Assembly: GCA_023213395.1 (NCBI GenBank) | Contig: CM041465.1 | Coordinates: 112,537,741 to 112,601,740 of the forward strand | Reading direction: 5' to 3' | Source: Cycas panzhihuaensis | Lineage: Eukaryota; Cycadophyta | Length of the DNA stretch: 64,000 nt | Shown: positions 36,547 to 46,969 of the stretch, piece after piece | Layout of the letters: every line of letters starts with the position of its first letter | Numbering within the stretch: position 1 is the stretch's first letter | Translations under genes and position numbers: made by a program | Notes under the pieces: model-generated | Databases searched by the model: none | What the model was told of the DNA's origin: nothing | The model's input: the letters and a program-made list of their open reading frames with translations, nothing else

Positions 36547-38556
36547 AGCGAACAGAGCCATAGGCATGGTCTTGCACCCAAGACACATTCTCCTCAAGGG
36601 CAACCCCCTTCTCTCCTCCCTTCTCCTTCTCCATACCTCCCTTGGTTCCCCAAAGAACCCTTGAAGAGATGATCTCTACTAGCAGTAGCATAGGCAGCCC
36701 ATTGCTATGTTTGCAAGCAGCACCACAGATCCTGCATGGCTAGGGCTTTAGCCCCACTCCATATCCCTCTTGTGTTTTCGTTCAATTCTTGTAAAAATCC
36801 TGTAAAAGTTACACTTTGTAACTTTTGCAATGTTGGCAACATTTGCAATGTCTATTGCCATTTTTACTTGATTTTTCAGAAACTTGTTTGTATTTGTTAT
36901 TGGGTTATTTCATTCCCATTACCCTTTCATTTTGGTACTTGGGGGTAGTGTGAAGCATCCTAGATTTGGAGGGTTAACTATTCTAAGGCTAATTGTTCTT
37001 GCTCTCTCTCTTCCCTCCTTCTCCCATATCACATATTTAACAATATATGCAACATAAGGAACAATATTAGCATTGCATGCATTTCTTTAAATAGAGATTA
37101 AATATATTTTTCTACTTCTCCTTTCACATACTTGTCCTACATATGTTTGGTACCCCTTAGGAAATGGCAGGCTTGGTTGGTGTAGGTTTCCCTTGCGTTT
37201 GGCATAAACGAGGACCTCGTCCCAAGTACACTTTTCTTCTACTCAATAGTTATTTTTCTTATACTCAAAGATTGTAAAGTAAAGTTGCTTTAGTATTTAC
37301 ATTTCCTTTCTCTACATCTCCTTTTTTTCTTCAGTTTTGGGGAAAGGTAAGGAAGCCCCCTCTCTTCATCAACATTCCTTCCATTGCGCCATCTATGATA
37401 AGGAGAAGGGTGAGGATTGTAAGAGTTGTGAGGGTAGTGATACTCTAGCTGTCACATTTTTGAATATATCTCTCTCCCTAGCCTTCTTACTCTTACCCTT
37501 ATCCCACCTTTTCAATCCCCTTAGGAAAAAGGAAAAGGAAAGGATTCGTGTTGTTTTTACACTTTACTTGTTATTCCATGTTTACCTATTTCAACTCATA
37601 TAGTTGAGGATCTAGGCAGCCCACACAAATAGGTGCTTGCCCCTTCCTTTGGCACATATATCCCCAACATGTTGCCCTCTTTCATGTAGGCCTTCACCTC
37701 TACCAATACTTAGGCAAGGTAGGTTAGGCACTCGTCTGTATACACTCTTATCACCTCATCGCATATCATGATATAGCTTTACATCCCTTGTATGAGTTTT
37801 TCACCTATTTAGCAATATGTTTGATTTCCTTCTTTGCATTTGAAAGAATAAAAAGAGAGAGGTTGCATCTAGAGAGAGAGAGAGAAAGAGTACATTACCT
37901 TCTTTCTTTTAAAATTATTTCTTTTAAACACAAGCACTATGTTTCCACCTTATATCTCTCTATCACACAATAAGACAAAGACAAACATAGGACAACCTCC
38001 TTTATCAACCTGTCATACCTAGAACCTCCTTAGGTTTGGTGCCTTGAGAGCACCTCCTCTCAAGGTTGTTTAATCCTTCTTTCCTTATTTCCCTAAGCTA
38101 GACATCCTAGATTCGGTCCTTGGGTCGATGCTTAGTGTGTGAAACCAATCACTCCCTTGTTTACTCGTGTCACAGGCTGCCTTAGGCTTACACATCGATT
38201 TCTCTCCTCCCTTATTAAGGATCATTCCCTTCATCACCCATTCACATGAGGAGCTATTCTCTCACTTCCTTCCTCCCTCCTTTGTCCATCCAAAGGTGGT
38301 AGCACCCTCATTTGAAGTTTCTCAGGAATCCATAGAGATCCCTCTCACACCCATTACTCCAAATTAAGGAGAAGTTACCCTAAATAAGTTTGTGTGCCAT
38401 TTGCGAGTCCTCAAACCTACATTCCAATGCATGGATTCCTTTTGTAGGTGATCTCTTTCCATTTCTATTATAAGTACATAGCCACTTAAATCATTAGTCA
38501 TTTTGGATTGATCTCATTCAAGTCTAGTGACCCCCCACCCTAGAGGTGCGATTCTA

Positions 38557-38576
38557 TTGGCGACCATACTAGGGAC
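38557..38576 (+). promoter_or_regulatory. Tat A primer-binding site
   Basis: TTGGCGACCATACTAGGGAC directly follows the LTR. Tat B has CTAGCGACCATATTGTGGAC at 58881-58900. The exact tRNA is not determined here. Confidence 0.7.
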
Positions 38577-38810
38577 TCGTCGGTAAGGGATTAATCATTT
38601 CCCTATTTTCTATTGGTGCTACCTCCTTTTTAATAGCTCTCCTCAATCTATCAGGTATCCCCCAATACCTATCACCTTACCATCTCCTTTTTCTACTAAT
38701 CTTTAAGAAAAACTTGTATGTGACAATTCTCTCATCGCTTACGCAGCCTTCCCCCTTCATTGGAAGACTCCCCTTACTATCCCCTTCCTTTATTAGATTT
38801 TGATTCAACC

Positions 38811-41100
38811 ATGGAAGTATTCCCTTGGGATTGGGCATATCATGCCTATGTCTCTGAGTCTCATAAGCCATCCACTTCCTTCTAAGGGCCCACCCAAGAG
38901 GGTGAGGACCCTATCTTTTACCTGGGTTAGTAAGAACACCTACAAGTCCATCACCTCTCCACTTATAAAGTGGAGGCATCTTCTCCTTTAGAGTTCCACT
39001 ACCTTGGTGGTGACTCTCATGAGGATCATCCTATGGGGTCTACTTCATATGAGGACCCTTCCACCTCTTATGATTAGATAGGTACCCCTCCTATGGATGT
39101 TGTGGAAGCCCTTAACTAGTGCTTCCAAGATGCTAGCCTCCAATCACATCCTAAGTGGTTGGATAACATCTTGTGAAGTATTGTGCTCCCTTCTTCTATA
39201 TCTACTCTACCCTATCCATCTCATTCAACTCCCTTACCTACAACAAGGGTGTCTCTTGTTTCATCTTTCTCTCCCTATGGTTCATGTTCCTTAGGGACCA
39301 CCTAAGGCATACCCTCGTCCCAACTTAGGTTGAGTATGCCTCCCTCTAGTTAAATAACTACACCCCAACTAATTGTAGTCTATCTGCCTCTCATTAGATC
39401 TAGGGGACCTACATGTGCCCCTACTTCTACGCACGTGGGGTCTACCCCCACACATTCCCAAGATCAACCTAGGGATCCTTCCCTTTACATGGCTTTAGGT
39501 TATACTTCTCAACTATGGGGGCATGGTAAGGTAAACCCCCTTCCAGTTTATGGGGTGGACCCTTTGCACCCATATAGGGTTGCACCACTTACAGGCAGCC
39601 CATATGGAGAAAACCCGATTCCACACCCTTCCATTCCATCCTCTTATGTTTTCTCTTATATTATGCCTTTGCAATGGGGGCAAGCCCCCTCTCAAGGCAC
39701 CACCTCTCCAGTTCCTTTCCAATAAGAAGCATACCCACAAGGAGGTATGGGTCCTTCATACCCATCTTCTCATCTATAAATTCCTTCGAATGTAAGATTA
39801 GCTCCTTCCTACCAAACATGAGGGAGTCAATATCCCCGTTCAAACCAAATCTCCTAAGGAGGATTTAGGCAACCTTGCACACCTCCTCCTCTCTCTTTCA
39901 TCAATCCTATGGTCCAACCAAGGGCACACCTCTTTGTGGATTATAAATCAACCCCATTATCCATTGAGGCGCTAAGAACTAACTTACCGCCTCACCCTCT
40001 CAAGGTGCCCAAATTTGATGGGACCTCTTTAAAAGACCCAATAGAATATGTCAGAAGTTTTTCTATGGCATGTGTCAATTATTGGGTGTATGACCATATC
40101 CTAATAGAACTCTTTCTGCACTCCCTCTAAGGCGATGCCCTTAAATGGTTCTATCGCCTTTAAGCGCACTCTATCCACTCATTCTAATAACTCATTGATG
40201 AATTCATCAATTATTTTGATATATATTATTTTTTCAAGAGTGGAATAAAGGCTCTCCTATATCTTAAATAAGGTCACAATGAGATGAATCATGACTTTAT
40301 CAGATGCTTCCATGATCTTCTCCACTCCAAAAAAGTAACTTTACCTGTGGAGTTAAAGAGAGATCTCTTCGTTAATGCCCTTCACCCTGAAGTCTATGTT
40401 CAAGTCCTCAAAATGGGGGCAACAATGTGCAATTCCACCATATCCAAGTGCTTGGCCCTTGAGGCTATTGAGATGCAAGCAGGTCTCAAGAGGCCACTTA
40501 GGTCATCATAATGGAGTGAGGTACCTCCACCACCTCGCGATGTGAAAGTCCAAGAGCCTCATAGGTCTTCATCTCATCTGACAAAGAAGACCTTAGATCC
40601 CTTAACTTTCCCTATATATTCTTTCGAACGTACCATAAAGGAGTTTAAACTTCAGGCCCCTTCATCACCCACTTCACACAAACTAGTCCACCAAGCTTCT
40701 CAAGCTACATCCCCTAAGGGCGGTAATACCCAGTCATCTCAAACAAGGAAGTCAGATTCCTCCTTAGAGAAGAAGTGGTATTCCATCCATTAGGAATGCT
40801 TTCATGAAGATTTATAATATAGGGCCTAGCACCCTATAGCCACCTCGCAATGTGACTCTTCCCTAAGACAGGGGTATAGGCTCAACCTAGACTAACCCAT
40901 CCACAAGGATCCTTTCCCCAAGCATGGGAAACATGGTTGCAACATTCAACAAGAGGGTAACCAAAATAGAGGAAGATCCCCAAACCCTCACCCTACGCAA
41001 GCTAAAGGGAAGGGTGTAAGGAACTCTTCCTCTTCTTTTGGCTCTCCCAACCACCAAACTCCTTTCTCTTCTTAATCACGAAACAAGGGAAAGAAAGTCA
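38811..41100 (+). pseudogene. Tat A gag
   Basis: The ATG at 38811 gives MEVFPWDWAYHAYVSES, matching MKGSLLDWEYHTYAFDS in Tat B. A Pro/Ser-rich N-terminal half follows. The Gag core (39960-40511) reads VPKFDGTSLKDPIEYVRSFS, GDALKWFYRL and GHNEMNHDFIRCFHDLLHS, the retrotrans_gag pattern. A zinc site near 40776-40815 (WYSIHxECFHEDL) has lost its first Cys; the Tat B copy keeps all ligands. A basic low-complexity tail ends near 41100. Multiple stops occur. Gag assembles the particle and binds RNA. Confidence 0.82.
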
Positions 41101-41105
41101 TTCAA

Positions 41106-42078
41106 ATGCTTGAGACCACACCATTATATGCCTTAACTCAGTCCCAAGCAACCAAAGAAGTAATTTGTGCTTCTTCTTCCAATCCTCATCTTAATCCCCC
41201 TTTGGAAGTCTCTCCTCTAGAAACCCCTATGCTTCCCAAGACAATTCCCATGCACCCTAGTCATTACAATTTTCAAAGGGCACTTCGCCAACCTACCATG
41301 AAGGGGAAGCCCTTCTCCATCATTGACAAGCTTCACATCGTGGCCATGGGGATGTCCATGATGGATGTCTTGAGAAGTTATCTTGAGTAATGCACACTTC
41401 TCCTAGAGACTTTGGGATTAGTTGATGTGTCTATTCATGCCTTGCATATTGCTCCAAGTCATGAACTCGTCATCTCCTTCGATCTTAAGGATCTCCTCCC
41501 AGCTAATGAAAGGGAATATCAATGACATTACCCCTTCACTATAACCATAGACATGCCTGAATGCACCCTTTGAAGGACCGTTGTAGATAATGGTCCATCC
41601 ATCAATGCCATACCCTTGTGCATTATGCAAGAACTTGGCATATCAACCCTCAAGCTAGTCCCATAGTGGTGTCAAGGCTATGATGGTAGCGAAAAGACAC
41701 CCTTGGTGTTGGTTTTCATCCCCTTACTCTTGAGGATAAAGCTATCCTTGCTGACATCATAGTCCTTGACATGGACGTAGACTACAAGATCTTGTTGGGA
41801 TGTCCATGGCTTGACCAAATGGAAGCCGTGTGCTCATCTTGATAGAGGCATATTAAGTTCGTCTATGAGGGACAAATGAGGGTTGTCCCCTGGGAGCCTC
41901 CTCCCAACAAACAACCCCATCAACTTCATCAAGCAGTTTGTGATTAGGCGAAGGGTGATAAGGGCCCTTCTACCCATACCTCTACTTACTCTATCAACAT
42001 TCTTGGTTCATCCTACCTAGAAGAAGGCCCTTCCCCTTCTTCCTCAAACCTTATCCGCTTCACCCTTATTGGTGTAGG
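41106..42078 (+). pseudogene. Tat A protease region
   Basis: RTVVDNGPSINAIPLCIMQE at about 41577-41636 is the aspartic protease site with DNG in place of D-T/S-G. GYDGSEKTPLVLVF and, in a shifted frame, a poor copy of the YNLLLGCxWLDHMGA block of Tat B follow at 41780-41830. The segment continues until the solo LTR at 42079 and resumes at 42761. Confidence 0.72.
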
Positions 42079-42760
42079 TGTTGGGTAATGGGACAACAAT
42101 GGTTATGAGGCTAAAATTTTGACATGTTGGCAGCACAGTTTCCCTCCCAAACATTCTTTTGGGCATTCCAAGGGGGGTGGGAGCCCTGCTTAGCTAGGGG
42201 GGTGTAGGGGACATGGAATGCCCTCCACAAAGAGGGGGTTTGGGGGGCATGCAATGCCCTCCATAAAGAGGAGGTTTAGGGGTGATAGCCCCCGACCCAA
42301 AAATTTAGCACTGAAAGTATATTAAATTGTGAAGAGAATTAAGGTCGTTCACTAAAAATACCCTAGATTCTATGGTCAAGATTTGTGCCTTAGATGACCC
42401 TCTCATGTAGCCCGATTTAGGATATTTTTCATTTATGTTGATGGTGTTCAATGTACTATGAGTGGGGTGGATGATTGTTGTTATTATGAGCACTCTTCTA
42501 CATGATTATATACATTTTCTCCATTCTACAATAATAAAGATCAATACCTTTCCTATGTAGATGTTTTCCTAGCACACTGTTGGGGTTTTACCATGTTATA
42601 TTGGGTGTACTTATGATACTTGGCTTTCTTGTTCATTTTATTATTTTATCTCTAGTTTAATAACTTGCATGTAATTTTTAGTTTTGATTTCTGTAACTAG
42701 TTGCAAGAATAGTTTAGATCTTGCTGGCGATTTAAGGGTTGGGACCTTGTCTTCTCAATA
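42079..42760 (+). repeat. Solo LTR of the copia C family inside Tat A
   Basis: 682 bp from TGTTGGGTAAT to TTCTCAATA. The sequence is the reverse complement of the copia C LTR: AAAATTTTGACATGTTGG at the left and TCTCAA at the right match 19070-19133 and 16394 onwards. There is no internal domain. GTAGG (42074-42078) and ATAGG (42761-42765) are the likely target duplication with one mismatch. Tat B lacks the insert at the matching place (62391-62410). Unequal recombination between the LTRs of a full element explains it. Confidence 0.88.
42212..42283 (+). repeat. Tandem duplication (2 x 36 bp), G-rich, inside the solo LTR
   Basis: The units 42212-42247 and 42248-42283 both run CATG(G/C)AATGCCCTCCA then a G-rich end, with about six mismatches. 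The other copia C LTRs have a single, more diverged stretch at this point. Confidence 0.75.
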
Positions 42761-44440
42761 ATAGGGAGCTATGGGTACCTCACTGTGATTAGCGATGATG
42801 AGTTTATGGTGAGGATGAGGACCTTCCCCATCCTATATACCTCCTAAACATGAGTAGGGGATGCTCTCTTTATTTTGAGTCCCCACCTGAAACCTCTTCC
42901 ATTGAGGAGACTAGTTTTCCTCTTGGATCACATGTCATTGCTCCTATCTCCCATGCGATTTCCTATATCACCTCTTCTTCCACCTCATCGCCCTCCACCC
43001 CCCCCCAAATCGATGAAGTGAGGCAACCTCTTGTCACCTGTCATGAGGTGTCACTTTCTAACTCTTTCAAAGAGTCTCCAGATTACGTGGAATGGTGGAT
43101 AGATCACATGATGCCACCACTCCTTCCACTTCTTACCCCTAATCTACTTGAAGCATGGTTATCCATGGGATAGACTTATTTCAGGATGATGAGGTCTTAC
43201 TAGAGCATTTAGTTAGATCCGTGTCTAATTTTCATCCTGTTCACTATATACTTGGTCACCAGAAGATCTTAGCCATTGGGTCACCCCTAACTGACCCAAA
43301 CCTATCCTCTTCTTCTTCACCCCCTCATGTTGACTGAGCCCCCCTTCACTTCAAGGAAGAGAATGCTATGTACATGGGGGCAACCAAAGACATCATCCTT
43401 TCTCCTGGTAAGGTCATAAAGGTGGGAGCGAAATGCTTTCCTAATGAAATGAAGGAATACACCTTGCTTTTCCAGGAATTGTATGACATTTTTGCGTGGG
43501 ACTACTCTAACATAAAGGTAATAGACCCTTTTATTTTCATCCATAATCTCACTACCATTCTGGGCACTTGCCCTGTGTGACAAAAATAATGCCCTCTTCA
43601 CTGAAAACTCTTAGATGCTATGAAGATGAAAGTTGAGAAATTGCTAGACATGAGGTTAATCATTTCCATTGATTACCCTAAGTGGGTATCTAATATCATT
43701 CTTGTTACTAAAAAGAATGAAATGATTAGGATATGTATTGACTTTTGTGACATCAACAATGCATGTCCTAAGGACAACTTTCCTCTCCCTTTTATTGATC
43801 AGATCATCTATCAAACAACTAGATTTTAAGTCATGTCCTTGATGGATGGCTTCTCGAGATATAACTAAATACAAATTTCCCCCAAAGACCGTCATAAGAT
43901 AACCTTCACCACACCTTGGGGAACCTTTGCTTATAAGGCGATGCCCTTTGGGCTCAAGAATGCAGGTGCCACTTATCAAAGGGTGATGTAATTTATTTTT
44001 CATGACCTTATTAACAAAACTCTCGAGGTTTTCATGGAAAACATAATGGGCCTTTCGCCTATAAGGGCCCACCATCCTAGCAATTTGCGAGCCATCTTCA
44101 CACAATGCCACAAATACCATGTAAGACTAAACCCTCTTAAATGTATGTTTGTTATAACAGCCAGTAAGCTCCTTGGATTCCTTATTTCAAAATAAGGTAT
44201 CCAAATTGATCATAACAAAGTCAAGTCCATCCTTGACATGCCACCTCCCAGGACCCAATGACAAATCAAGTCGTTCTTGGGTAGATTAGGCTTCCTTAGG
44301 TATTTTTTGGCTAATTTTGTTAAAAACGCAAAACCCCTCACCAACCTGTCAAAGAAAGAGGCCTCATTTATTTGGTCTCTGAAGGCCTAACAGGCCTTCA
44401 AGGAGCTCAAGAGAGCTCTCGCTTCTACTCTGACTTTGAT
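42761..44440 (+). pseudogene. Tat A reverse transcriptase
   Basis: Upstream text (42850-43330) is the spacer between protease and RT. MGATKDIILSPGKVIKVGAK at 43374 is followed by LLFQELYDIFAWDYSNIKVI, the standard Tat RT lead-in. RT reads DYPKWVSNIILVTKKNEMIR, CPKDNFPLPFIDQII, LMDGFSRYNxIQISPKDRHK and FAYKAMPFGLKNAGATYQRV. The catalytic YVDD is FMEN (44031-44042), so polymerase is dead. LLGFLISKxGIQI and FLGRLGFLRYFLANF follow. It ends with LTNLSKKEASFIWS. Confidence 0.9.
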
Positions 44441-45000
44441 GTCCCCTCTCTTTAATAAGTCCTTCATCCTCTATACCTTGACTATTGAGGAATCCCTGGG
44501 TGCCATACTTTCCTAAGAGGATGACTTAGGATCTGAGAGAGCCATTTACTTCATCACTCACACCTTAGTGGCTATCGAACTTAACTACTCCCATGCTGAG
44601 AAGGAGTGCCTCTCTTTGGTGCACGCTACTAAGAAGTTCAGGTACTACTTGCTCAAAAATATTACTTGAGTGATCATCTAATCTGATCCCTTGATGTATT
44701 TGCTAACCCAATCTAACCTGATAGGCAGGACTAGTAAGTGGGCCATCCTCTTTTAGGAATTCAATCTTCAAATCGTTAATAGGAAATCAAAGAAGGGAAT
44801 GGTCATTACCGAATAACTCATTGATGTCCCTATCCCAAACCTTTCTGATACTCCTGTTGATGATTCTTTACCTGATGAGCCTATTTTGGCCATTCAGGAT
44901 TTGTTTCCCTATACATTGACTGATAACAAGTGGTATGAGGATATTGTGTGATACCTTATTTAGCAGTAATATCGCCCTAATACAAGTGACAAGGTTAGGT
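44441..45000 (+). pseudogene. Tat A RNase H (pol-internal copy)
   Basis: LILYTLTIEESLGAILS, then RAIYFITHTL, IELNYSHAEKECLSLVHATK and LRYYLL match the typical gypsy RNase H with its conserved E(xx)CL and Y-S-x-x-E-K-E. The tail DPLMYLLTQSNLIGRTSKWA fits the end of the domain. Stops at several sites break it. It is separate from the second RNase H at 50108-50535. Confidence 0.82.
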
Positions 45001-46175
45001 TGTATATTCTAGGTACTGCGAGGCAGTATTTCCTCATAAGAAAGGTATTGTACAAGAGGTCCTTTGATCAAACCCTTCTTCATTATGTTAACTTTATTGA
45101 GATGGGTCAAATACTTTGTGAATGCCATAACAATGCTTGTGAGGGTGATTTTGGGGGCCAATCTATAGCCCAAAGGATCCTTCGCATGAGGTATTATTGG
45201 TCGTCCTTCTTTAAGGATGCCCACACCTATGCCCTGCAATGTTGTTGGTGTCAAGAACATGCCAACGTCATCCATTTGACTTCTAAGGCCCTACTCCCTA
45301 TCATATCTCTATGGCCCCTCTCCTAATGGGGATTAGACCTCATTGGGATCATAACCCCACCTTCCTCGTCATAACACAAGTTCATCTTGACTGTAATGGA
45401 TTACTTTATGAAATGGTCTGAAGTGGTCCCTCTATCCTCTACTCCTAGTAAGATGATAACTACCTTCATATACTAACATATCATTTGTCGATTCAGGGTC
45501 CTTGATGTCTTGATCATATATAATAGAATCCCCTCTCATAATAAGGAGATTGATGAACTTTGTGAGAAATTTAAGATATTTCACAAAATGTCTACTCCCT
45601 ATTAACCCCAGGCCAATGGCTAAATAGAATCTTTTAACAAAACCCTCATAAATATCTTGAAGAAGACTATTGCCCAGTCTCAAAAGGATTGGCATCTTCA
45701 ACTTCCTTCTGTCCTATAGGCATACTGTACCTCCATCCACATAGCTACATGGATGACCCTATTCTCCCTTGTGTGTGGAAATGAAGCAGTCCTCCCATTG
45801 GAAGTTGAAATCCCATCCTTGTAAGTTTCCCTTCTGCATCTTGTTGATGAGGAGTCTTACCGTCAGGCCCGTCTCCAAGATCTCAAAGCCCTAGACAAGA
45901 AACGCTTGATTGGCTACCAAGTGAATCTCTCCTATAAAGATAGGGCACAAAGGACATATGAAAAATACCTTCACCTCTTCCCTTTACATCCTCGGAACCA
46001 TGTCCTCAAGTTAGAATATCTCCATGACTGTTTGTCCAAATTTGGACCTAAATGAGTTGGTCCTTTCGTCATTCTTGAAAGCCTCGATAATGGTGCCTAT
46101 AGGATTGTAACCCTAGAAGGTCTTGAATTTGAGAAAGTTGTCAATGGTAAGTTCCTAAAGAAATTCTATGTGTGA
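45000..46175 (+). pseudogene. Tat A integrase
   Basis: The N-terminal zinc region runs CECHNNACEGDFGGQSIAQR, then ILRMRYYWSSFFKDAHTYAL with CCWCQ; the second His is Asp (DFGG for HFGG). The core has GLDLIGIITPP and FILTVMDYFMKWSEVVPL, the second Asp region IIYNRIPSHNKEIDEL (TDNG lost), and PQANGxIESFNKTL with the catalytic Glu kept. The C-terminal part (ARLQDLKALDKKRLIGYQVN, VGPFVILESLDNGAYRIVTL) ends FLKKFYV at 46175. Stops at 45325, 45475 and elsewhere. Confidence 0.88.
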
Positions 46176-46969
46176 TTATCCCTACCCCTGTGTAGGTTGG
46201 GCATACGATTCTTCCTTTTTCGCTCTGAAATAAGCCTAAACTACCACTCTAAGCGCATTCCCATTCACACAACCATGGGTGGAATGGTGGTTTAGAGTGG
46301 CTTTCCCTATCCTTTGCATCCCCTCCTATGGAATCTCTCATTTCCCTCCTATGGGAATCTATTCCTCCTAATTAGATATGTAGGTTTCTGTCACTCCTGA
46401 GCTCAAAAATGCACTCCAACTAGGATTGCATGCTTGAGTACCTATACTATCTCATCGTAGATGCTTCTTTTACATATCCATTACGCTATGTCGATAAACA
46501 TACATGTCTCTCCATCTCTTAGCCTCACTCATGCCTATCACCTATGCTCATGGTGATCGTGTGTGCCTGCTACAAGTGTGGTCATGCATGAAAGGAGGTA
46601 TAGGTGTCACCCAAGTAATCTAATAACAAAAGCCATATAACAACCAACCAAAATCATCATAACCTATAGCACCTCATACACCTGTGTACCTATGTCCACA
46701 TATACATAAATATATGAATAAATAAACAACAAGTATGACATCATACACCATCATAACATCATCATCATGGATCAAATGGGGTGCCAATAGGCCCCTGTTT
46801 ATATACATAATGAATTATATCATACAAAATAATATAGCGTATCATCCTAGGGAAGCTGGAATCCTTACAAGGAGGAGTATAATCATGTGGTAACATATGA
46901 TGACTCCCTAGAGGTCTAATGCTTTCTTGACCAAAATTAATCATGTCCTACTCCTCGACACTCCTATTC
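46176..46969 (+). other. Spacer after Tat A pol with a long hairpin
   Basis: No gene is seen. Positions 46244-46300 form an imperfect hairpin: CCACTCTAA (46244-46252) pairs with TTAGAGTGG (46292-46300), and CCATTCAC pairs with GTGGAATGG inside. Downstream is simple AT-rich sequence with CAT repeats (46740-46770). Confidence 0.6.

Larger units (their letters stand above)
35281..38556 (+). repeat. Tat A 5' LTR (3.3 kb)
   Basis: It begins TGTTTCCCGAC and ends GCGATTCTA where the 3' copy ends GTGATTCCA. It is collinear with 51026-54246 over its whole length. Short ORFs inside it (36221-36475, 37337-37603) have homologues in the other LTR but no known domain and are probably spurious. A purine-rich GAGA tract lies at 37870-37890. 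Confidence 0.94.

Noticed and set aside
36221-37603. Short frames inside the Tat A 5' LTR, partly mirrored in the 3' LTR
   Set aside because: Similarity is explained by LTR homology; frames differ between copies and no domain is seen.
43656-44120. 154-codon minus-strand frame
   Set aside because: Complement of the Tat A reverse transcriptase.
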